From: Caenispirillum salinarum AK4
Lineage (GTDB): Bacteria > Pseudomonadota > Alphaproteobacteria > Rhodospirillales > Rhodospirillaceae
DNA length: 64,000 nucleotides
Assembly (NCBI RefSeq): GCF_000315795.1
Contig: NZ_ANHY01000017.1
Coordinates: 62,001 to 126,000, forward strand
Direction: 5' to 3'
The position numbers and the translations under genes were made by a program. Of the stretch, positions 37,086-43,049 are shown one piece after another (position 1 is the stretch's first letter; the number at the start of each line of letters is the position of its first letter). The notes under the pieces are model-generated. The model did not search any database, was not told the DNA's origin, and worked only from the letters and a program-made list of their open reading frames with translations.

Positions 37086-37111
37086 TATAATCAAAATGCA
37101 AATTGATTATA
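37086..37111. promoter_or_regulatory. AT-rich palindrome upstream of the NTase gene
   Basis: TATAATCAA (37086-37094) and TTGATTATA (37103-37111) are perfect inverted arms around an 8-nt centre, in an AT island within very GC-rich DNA. It fits an operator and overlapping promoter, either for the NTase gene (minus) or for a short plus-strand RNA. Confidence 0.55.
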
Positions 37112-37187
37112 AATCACTGCTACTAGCCGAGGTCCAGGAGGCCGCGCCTCCTGGCAGGGAGCGCGAGGGGCGGCGCCCCTCGTTTTC
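37112..37187 (+). ncRNA. Candidate small RNA with two hairpins
   Basis: Starting next to the AT-rich palindrome, the plus strand shows CCAGGAGGC/GCCTCCTGG (37134-37154) and then CGAGGGGC/GCCCCTCG (37164-37182) followed by TTTTCTC. The second is a terminator-like stem on the plus strand, yet no plus-strand gene lies upstream. A short orphan RNA would explain this. The GAGGGGC hairpin also resembles repeats in GC-rich intergenic DNA (compare 60730-60757), so a repeat origin is a real alternative. Confidence 0.35.
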
Positions 37188-37247
37188 TCGGCGAAAATGC
37201 GTCGTCGCGCGCCAAGACGCGCTCGGGATTTGCGGCGGGCGCCGGGC

Positions 37248-38123
37248 TCAGCGCACCTGCCGCCCGTCCAGCCCCGCCAGCACCCCGTACAGGTCCGGCC
37301 GGCGGTCGCGGAAGAGGCCCCAGGCGGCGCGGTAGTCGCGAATGGCGGCAAGGTCGAACTCGGCCGTCAGCACCGTTTCCTCGCGCCGGTCGGCTTCCGT
37401 CACCTTGGCGCCGGTCTGGTCGGCGATGAAGCTGGAGCCGTAGAAGGTCAGCTCGCACGTGGTTCCCACCTCGCGTCCGACGCGGTTGGAGGCGACCAGC
37501 GGCATGACGTTGGCGCCGGCGTGGCCCTGCATCACGCGCTGCCAGTGGCCCATGCTGTCGATGGTGGCGTCGTGGGGCTCGGTGCCGATGGCGGTGGGGT
37601 AGAACAGGATTTCCGCCCCCAGCAGCGCCATGGCGCGGGCGGCTTCGGGGAACCACTGGTCCCAGCAGATGCCGCAGCCGATGGTGGCGTAGGCCGTCTT
37701 GAAGACGCGGAAGCCCGTGTCGCCCGGCGAAAAGTAATACTTCTCCTCGTACCCCGGCCCCTGGGGGATGTGGCTCTTGCGGTAGACGCCGAGGTTCGCG
37801 CCGTCGGCGTCCAGCACGGCGAGGCTGTTGTAGAAGGCCTGGCCGGCGCGCTCATAGAAGGAGAACGGCAGCACCACCGACAGTTCCTTCGCCAGCGCGG
37901 CGAAGCGGGCGAGCACCGGGTTGTCCTCCACGGTGCGGGCCAGGGCGAAGTGGCGCGGGTCCTGGTCCTTGCAGAAGTAGGGGGTTTCGAACAGCTCCTG
38001 CAGCAGGATGATCCGCGCCCCCTGGTCGGCGGCCCGTCGCACCATGGCCTCCGCCTTGTCGAGCGTCTCCTCCGGAGAGGCGGCACAGGCGAACTGGGTG
38101 GCGGCGACTTTGACGGTGCTCAT
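37248..38123 (-). CDS. aguB: N-carbamoylputrescine amidase
   Basis: A 291-residue nitrilase-superfamily enzyme that hydrolyses N-carbamoylputrescine to putrescine, CO2 and ammonia. The catalytic triad is Glu43 (LQELFETPYF), Lys116 (YRKSHIP) and Cys153 (GICWDQWFPE). KSHIPQGPGYEEKYYFSPGDTGF and GTEPHDATIDSMGHWQRVMQGHAGAN are specific to the AguB/CPA group. It lies 58 bp after agmatine deiminase on the same strand, the second step of the same pathway. Confidence 0.96.
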   Translation of the reverse strand: MSTVKVAATQFACAASPEETLDKAEAMVRRAADQGARIILLQELFETPYFCKDQDPRHFALARTVEDNPVLARFAALAKELSVVLPFSFYERAGQAFYNSLAVLDADGANLGVYRKSHIPQGPGYEEKYYFSPGDTGFRVFKTAYATIGCGICWDQWFPEAARAMALLGAEILFYPTAIGTEPHDATIDSMGHWQRVMQGHAGANVMPLVASNRVGREVGTTCELTFYGSSFIADQTGAKVTEADRREETVLTAEFDLAAIRDYRAAWGLFRDRRPDLYGVLAGLDGRQVR

Positions 38124-38181
38124 GGGCGCTGGTCCTCTGCGTGGTGTGGCGCGCGCATATGGGGTGGCGTGGCGCGGGTGG

Positions 38182-39198
38182 TCAAGCCTTGGGCTGCTGC
38201 TGCGTGATGCAGTGGATGTTGCCTCCGCCCACCGCGACCTCGAATGCCGGGACCTGCGTCACGACGTGGTCGGGGAAGGCGTGGCGGAGGATGTCTGCCG
38301 CGTCCTTGTCCTCGGGCACGCCGAAGCTCGGCATCACCACGCCGCCGTTGGCGATGTAGAAGTTGACGTAACTCAGCGCCATGCGTTCCCCGCGTGCGTC
38401 GTTGCGGCGCGGCGCCTGCGGGAGGTCGATGATCTCCAGCGGGCGGCCCTGGGCGTCGCGGGCCTCGCGCAGGCGGTCGCGGTTGTCCTTGAGCGTCGCG
38501 GTGTCGGGGTCGGCGGGGTCCTCGGACGTCACCATCAGCACCTTGCCCGGTGCGGCGAAGCAGGCGACGTTGTCCACGTGGCCCGTCGTTTCGTCGTTCT
38601 GGAGGCCCTTGCCGAGCCAGATGACCGTCTCCACCCCAAGCCAGCCCTTCAGGTTGGCCTCCATGTCCTCGCGGCGGAGGTGGGGGTTGCGTTCGGGGTC
38701 GAACAGGCATTCCTCGGTGGTCAGCAGGGTGCCCTGGCCGTCGACGTGGATGGAGCCGCCCTCCAGGATTTGCGGGCCGGCGAAGCGCCGCGCGCCCACG
38801 TGGTCGAGAATGCGGCCGGCGATCCTGGCGTCCTCCGCAAAGCCCTCGTACAGCAGGCCCCAGGCGTTGAAGCCCCAGTCGACGCCGGCCACCTCGCCGT
38901 TGCGGCCCTTCAGGAACAGGGGGCCGATGTCGCGGGTCCAGCTGTCGTCCAGCGGCCAGGCGATGACGTCGATGTCGTCGCCCAGCAACTGTCGCGCGGT
39001 ATCGGCGTCTTCCGGCCGGGCGATCATGGTCACCGGCTCGAACCGGCGGATGGCGCGGGCGACGGCGGTGTAGGCGTCGTAGGCGGCGGGCAGGCCGTTG
39101 TCCCACGACTCCGGCCGGCAGGGCCAGGCCATCCAGCAGCGTTCGTGCGGTTCCCACTCGGCGGGCATACGGAAGCCGAGGTCGGCGGGGGTTTGCAT
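38182..39198 (-). CDS. aguA: Agmatine deiminase
   Basis: A 338-residue member of the guanidino-group modifying superfamily that converts agmatine to N-carbamoylputrescine and ammonia. Conserved blocks are GFRMPAEWEPHERCWMAWP, DSWTRDIGP, the His207 site NDETTGHVDN, and the catalytic Cys330 in VGGGNIHCITQQQP. The ATG at 39198 with GGAG upstream gives the family N-terminus; an earlier in-frame start runs into a repeat element. It is followed by aguB. Confidence 0.96.
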   Translation of the reverse strand: MQTPADLGFRMPAEWEPHERCWMAWPCRPESWDNGLPAAYDAYTAVARAIRRFEPVTMIARPEDADTARQLLGDDIDVIAWPLDDSWTRDIGPLFLKGRNGEVAGVDWGFNAWGLLYEGFAEDARIAGRILDHVGARRFAGPQILEGGSIHVDGQGTLLTTEECLFDPERNPHLRREDMEANLKGWLGVETVIWLGKGLQNDETTGHVDNVACFAAPGKVLMVTSEDPADPDTATLKDNRDRLREARDAQGRPLEIIDLPQAPRRNDARGERMALSYVNFYIANGGVVMPSFGVPEDKDAADILRHAFPDHVVTQVPAFEVAVGGGNIHCITQQQPKA

Positions 39199-39232
39199 TC
39201 TTTGCAGGCTCCGGTGGCGCAGGGGAAGAGGG

Positions 39233-39410
39233 GGGAACCACCAAGACACCAAGGGCACCAAGAGAGCCGTCCCGGTCCTTCCGCCTCGTCATGGCCGCGA
39301 AGGTCGGAGCAAGCTCCGCCTGCGGTGGTGGAGTCCCGCTTTCGCGGGAATGACGGGTGATTGTAGGGCTGGGCGAGGTTCCTTGGTGTCTTGGTGCCTT
39401 GGTGGTTCAA
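39233..39410. repeat. ACCAAG-rich inverted repeat element, copy B
   Basis: GGAACCACCAAGACACCAAG (from 39234) is mirrored by CTTGGTGTCTTGGTGCCTTGGTGG (39382-39405). Within it sits a REP-type unit, GTGGAGTCCCGCTTTCGCGGGAATGACGG (39328-39356). The element separates aguA from puuC inside a same-strand gene set and shares its arms with 34971-35153. Confidence 0.75.
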
Positions 39411-39429
39411 CTCCCCATCGAACGTCAGA

Positions 39430-40929
39430 TCAGGTGAGGTCGATCCAGGTTGCCTTGATCTCGGTGTATTTGTCCATGGCGTGCAGGCTCTTGTCGCGGC
39501 CGTTGCCGGACTGCTTGAAGCCGCCAAACGGCATGGTCATGTCACCGCCGTCCCAGCAGTTGACCCACACGCTGCCCGCCTTCACCGCGCGCGCCATACG
39601 GTGCGCCTTGGTGATGTCGCGGGTCCAGATGCTCGCCGCCAGGCCGTAGGTCGTGTCGTTGGCGACCTTCACCGCCTCGTCCTCGTCCTTGACGGAAATC
39701 ACCGACAGCACCGGGCCGAAGATTTCCTCGCGCGCGATGGTCATGTCGTTCTTCACGCCGTCGAACACGGTCGGCGCCACGTAGAAGCCGCCCTCGTTGC
39801 GGCGCACCTGCTCGCCGCCCATGCGAAGCGTTGCGCCTTCCTTCTGGCCCTTTTCGATGTAGCCGAGGATGCGCTTCATCTGCTCCTCGTCGACGATGGC
39901 GCCCATCTTGGTCGCCGGGTCGATGGGGTCGCCGGGCTGCATGGTCTCGCCGATGGTCATGATCTTCTCGATCATCTCCTCGCGGATGCTCTCCTGCACC
40001 ACCAGGCGCGAGGCGGCGGTGCAGACCTCGCCCTGATTGAAGAAGATGCCCATGGCGGCGTGCTGGGCGGCCTTGTCCAGGTCGGGCACGTCGGCCATGA
40101 CGATGTTGGGCGTCTTGCCGCCGGCCTCCAGCCACACGCGCTTCATGTTGGACTGGCCGGAGTACTGGAGGAACAGTTTGCCCACCTCGCCGGAGCCGGT
40201 AAACGCGATGCAGTCCACGTCCGGGTGCAGGCCCAGCGCCTTGCCGGCGGTCGGGCCGAAGCCCGGCACCACGTTCAGGACGCCCTCGGGCAGGCCGGCC
40301 TCCACGGCCAGTTCGGCGACGCGCAGCATGGACAGCGGCGACTGCTCGGCCGGCTTGACGATGACCGAGTTGCCGGTCGCGAGCGCCGGGCCGAGCTTCC
40401 AGGCGGCCATCATCATGGGGAAGTTCCACGGCACCACCGCGCCGACCACGCCGATCGGCTCGCGCGTGATCAGGCCGAGGGCGTCGGGGCCGCTGGGCGC
40501 GACCTCGTCATAGACCTTGTCGATGGCTTCCGCGTGCCACTGGATGCAGTTGGCCGACGACATGACGTCGACGGAGAACGCATCGCGGATGGGCTTGCCC
40601 ATGTCCAGGCTTTCCAGCAGCGCCAGTTCGTTGCGGTGCTCGCGCAGCTTTTCGGCGAACGCCAGCAGCACGCGCTTGCGCTTGGCCGGCGCCATGTTCG
40701 CCCAGGAGCCCTTCTCGAAGGCGCGACGGGCGGCCTTTACGGCGGCGTCGATGTCGGCCGCGTCGCCCTCGGCCACCTGCGCGATGACCTTGCCGTCGCG
40801 CGGGCTGACGTCGTCGAAGGTCTTGCCCGATTCCGCGTCGACGAACCTGCCGTCGATGAACAGCTGCGTGCGCGGCCGGAAATCGGCGGCGAGCTTCTGG
40901 TAGTCGTCGTGGCTCAGCAGCTTGCTCAT
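39430..40929 (-). CDS. puuC: Aldehyde dehydrogenase, PuuC-like
   Basis: A 499-residue NAD(P)-dependent aldehyde dehydrogenase. Catalytic residues are Cys303 (NQGEVCTAASRL), Glu268 (WLEAGGKTPNIV) and Asn169 (VPWNFPMMMAAWK), with the cofactor loop FTGSGEVGK. The start region (HDDYQKLAADFRPRTQLFIDG) and length match gamma-glutamyl-gamma-aminobutyraldehyde dehydrogenase (PuuC) and close aminoaldehyde enzymes. Its start overlaps the stop of the PuuR-like regulator as ATGA, so they are co-translated. It probably oxidises the aldehyde made from gamma-glutamylputrescine. A broader aminoaldehyde role is possible. Confidence 0.9.
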   Translation of the reverse strand: MSKLLSHDDYQKLAADFRPRTQLFIDGRFVDAESGKTFDDVSPRDGKVIAQVAEGDAADIDAAVKAARRAFEKGSWANMAPAKRKRVLLAFAEKLREHRNELALLESLDMGKPIRDAFSVDVMSSANCIQWHAEAIDKVYDEVAPSGPDALGLITREPIGVVGAVVPWNFPMMMAAWKLGPALATGNSVIVKPAEQSPLSMLRVAELAVEAGLPEGVLNVVPGFGPTAGKALGLHPDVDCIAFTGSGEVGKLFLQYSGQSNMKRVWLEAGGKTPNIVMADVPDLDKAAQHAAMGIFFNQGEVCTAASRLVVQESIREEMIEKIMTIGETMQPGDPIDPATKMGAIVDEEQMKRILGYIEKGQKEGATLRMGGEQVRRNEGGFYVAPTVFDGVKNDMTIAREEIFGPVLSVISVKDEDEAVKVANDTTYGLAASIWTRDITKAHRMARAVKAGSVWVNCWDGGDMTMPFGGFKQSGNGRDKSLHAMDKYTEIKATWIDLT

Positions 40930-41561
40930 GGCGTTGCGTCTCCCTGGTTGGTCATGGCGGGCGGGGCCTCGGCCGTGTCGAGGGGCTGGCCGGAGGCCGC
41001 CTGGCCCTTGTGGAAGGTGGTGGTGGTGCTTGCGGAAATCAGCACGCACGGCTTATCGGTCGTGTTGCGGAAGCGGTGCGGCTCGGCGGTGGAGAAGTAG
41101 TAGCCCTCGCCGGCCGACAATTGCCGGCTTTCCGCCCCCACGGTCAGCTCGATGGTGCCTGAGATGACGATGCCGGCTTCCTCGCCGTCGTAGGACAGCA
41201 GGGGCTCGCCGGTGTCGCCGCCGGGGTGATAGGTTTCCTGCATCATGTGCAGCTTGCGGTCGGCATAGCTGCCGCCGACCATGCGGAAATCGATGGTGTC
41301 GCCGAAACTGAAGGCGGCGAACTCGTCGGCACCGTAGAAGGTCTTGTTTTCCTGCCCCAGGTCCATGGTGAAGAACTCGGCCAGCTGAATGGGCAGGCCG
41401 TCCAGCACCTTCTTCAGGCTGGCGACCGAGGGGCTGACGCGGTTCTGCTCGATCAGCGAGATGGTGGAGTTGGTCACGCCGGCGCGTTTCGCCAGTTCCC
41501 GCTGGCTCAGGCCGTAGAGCGCGCGCAAGGCCTTGAGCCTGGCGCCCACGTCGAAGCTCAT
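40926..41561 (-). CDS. puuR: XRE-cupin transcriptional regulator, PuuR-like
   Basis: A 211-residue regulator. The N-terminal HTH (about 4-58; LSQRELAKRAGVTNSTISLIEQNR) binds DNA and the C-terminal cupin (about 105-185; GDTGEPLLSYDGEEAGIVISG) binds a small ligand. The insert LDGLPIQLAEFFTMD is typical of the PuuR group, whose E. coli member represses putrescine genes until putrescine binds. It is the first gene of the puuR-puuC unit and has a GGGGAGG ribosome site. It is divergent from the acetylpolyamine amidohydrolase gene, so it may control both. Confidence 0.9.
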   Translation of the reverse strand: MSFDVGARLKALRALYGLSQRELAKRAGVTNSTISLIEQNRVSPSVASLKKVLDGLPIQLAEFFTMDLGQENKTFYGADEFAAFSFGDTIDFRMVGGSYADRKLHMMQETYHPGGDTGEPLLSYDGEEAGIVISGTIELTVGAESRQLSAGEGYYFSTAEPHRFRNTTDKPCVLISASTTTTFHKGQAASGQPLDTAEAPPAMTNQGDATP

Positions 41562-41680
41562 CCGCTGTCCTCCCCGGCGCCGAGTTTTGGCGCGTGCTGA
41601 GAATGTTGAACATGGGACGCCGCAGGCACCCCCGTTTTCTCCGAAGTGTAGGGCTCATGGCACGGCTTCGGAAGCCCTCT

Positions 41681-41707
41681 TGTCAAGTTTTCTCATCGCA
41701 TGAAAAC
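41681..41707 (-). promoter_or_regulatory. Candidate operator/promoter in the puuR divergent region
   Basis: GTTTTCTCAT and ATGAAAAC flank CGC as near-perfect inverted arms (41687-41707). Immediately beyond on the minus strand is TTGACA (41686-41681), a good -35 for puuR. No strong -10 was found. It could be the PuuR autoregulatory site. Confidence 0.35.
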
Positions 41708-41742
41708 GGTGATCCGGTTGCGGCGGCGCCTGCGTAAGGATG

Positions 41743-41835
41743 GTTGGAGACAGACAAACTTGCGTCCCCCTTGTCGGTCTCCAACTTCCACTCCCTCATC
41801 ATGAGACTCGGCCCCGCCGGCTTCGGCGGGGCCTC
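41743..41835 (+). ncRNA. Structured leader or small RNA upstream of the acetylpolyamine amidohydrolase gene
   Basis: GTTGGAGAC-A-GACAA (41743-41757) pairs with TTGTC-G-GTCTCCAAC (41771-41785). Next comes GGCCCCGCCG/CGGCGGGGCC (41810-41833), followed by TCTTTCTT. The second stem is a plus-strand intrinsic terminator with no plus-strand gene upstream for 5.8 kb. This suggests transcription attenuation of the downstream gene or a short free RNA. A third small hairpin, AGGCTT/AAGCCT (41872-41890), abuts the ribosome site. Confidence 0.5.
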
Positions 41836-41901
41836 TTTCTTGACAGGCGGGGCGGGGCGTGCTGGGACTAAAGGCTTGTTTCCGAAGCCTGAGGGTCGCC
41901 G

Positions 41902-42933
41902 ATGCTCACCGTCTATTCCGAGGACTGCCGCCTGCACCATGGCCGGGCGGAGCTGAACGAGGGGCAACTCGTCCCCTGCTTCGAGAACCCCAGCCGCACC
42001 GACATCGTGCTCGACCGCCTGAAGGCCGTCGACCTGGGCGAGATCGTCGCGCCGCGGGACTTCGGCGTGGTGCCCTTGAAGCGCGTCCACGACGCCGGCT
42101 TCGTGGACTTCCTGGCCGAGTGCTGGGACCTGTGGACGGCGCAGGGCCGCGACTGGGACGCCATCCCCTTCACTTTCGGCAAGCGCGGCATGCGCGACGA
42201 CCGCATCCCCAAGGACATCGACGGCCGCATCGCCTACTACGCCATGGATGCCGGCACGCCCTTGACCGCCGGCACCTGGAAGGCCGCCACGGCTTCGGCC
42301 AACTGCGCCCTGACCGCCGCCGAGCAGGTGGCCGGCGGGCTGAAGTCCGCCTTCGCCGCCTGCCGTCCGCCGGGGCATCACGCCAGCATCGACTACTACG
42401 GCGGCTATTGTTTCCTGAACAACGCCGCCATCGCGGCGCAGGCCCTGCGCGACAACGGGGCGCAGCGGGTGAGCCTGCTGGACGTGGACTATCACCACGG
42501 CAACGGCACGCAGTCCATCTTCTACGACCGGGCCGACGTTCAGTTCCTGTCGCTGCACGCGGACCCGGAGGTGGAATACCCCTACTTCCTGGGTCATGCG
42601 GACGAGACCGGCTCTGGCGCCGGCGAGGGCTTCAACCACAACTTCCCGCTGCCCTGGGGCACCGACTGGGAACGCTGGTCGGCGGCGCTGGAGGACGCCT
42701 GCCGCCGCATCCAGGGCTACCGGCCGGATGTGCTGGTGGTGTCACTGGGGCTGGATACCTTCGAGCAGGACCCCATCAGCAAGTTCACCCTGTCGTCGGA
42801 CCGCTATCCCCTGGTGGGCGCGCGTCTGGCGGCGCTGAAGGTGCCGACCGTGTTCGTGCTGGAGGGCGGGTACGCGGTGGACGACCTGGGCGTCAATGCC
42901 GTGAACGTGCTGACCGGGTTCGAGGACGCTTGA
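41902..42933 (+). CDS. Acetylpolyamine amidohydrolase (histone deacetylase superfamily)
   Basis: A 343-residue zinc hydrolase that removes acetyl groups from acetylputrescine, acetylcadaverine and similar compounds. The active site is complete: His159-His160 (CRPPGHHASID), the zinc ligands Asp196 and His198 (LLDVDYHHGNGTQ) and Asp285 (LGLDTFEQDP), and the transition-state Tyr324 (LEGGYAV). Every position is one residue beyond its counterpart as I recall it for Mycoplana APAH, and the length is almost the same. The GAGGG ribosome site precedes the ATG. It is divergent from puuR and would supply free putrescine to the PuuA/PuuC route. Other acetylated amines could also be substrates. Confidence 0.92.
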   Translation: MLTVYSEDCRLHHGRAELNEGQLVPCFENPSRTDIVLDRLKAVDLGEIVAPRDFGVVPLKRVHDAGFVDFLAECWDLWTAQGRDWDAIPFTFGKRGMRDDRIPKDIDGRIAYYAMDAGTPLTAGTWKAATASANCALTAAEQVAGGLKSAFAACRPPGHHASIDYYGGYCFLNNAAIAAQALRDNGAQRVSLLDVDYHHGNGTQSIFYDRADVQFLSLHADPEVEYPYFLGHADETGSGAGEGFNHNFPLPWGTDWERWSAALEDACRRIQGYRPDVLVVSLGLDTFEQDPISKFTLSSDRYPLVGARLAALKVPTVFVLEGGYAVDDLGVNAVNVLTGFEDA

Positions 42934-43049
42934 GCGCCATCCCTGCTTCGGTCGGAACCCCGCCGAACCGGATCGCGTAGATGGTCTGCGGTGCCCATAG
43001 TGACTATGGTGACTATAGTGCAAGGCTGGCACCAAGAAAGGCGAGTGAT

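Noticed and set aside
37164-37187. Terminator of aguB
   Set aside because: aguB is on the minus strand, and on that strand the stem is not followed by a T-run. The T-run is on the plus strand.
43000-43030. CRISPR-like or VNTR array from GTGACTAT units
   Set aside because: Only two to three imperfect 8-9 bp units without spacers; too short for an array.
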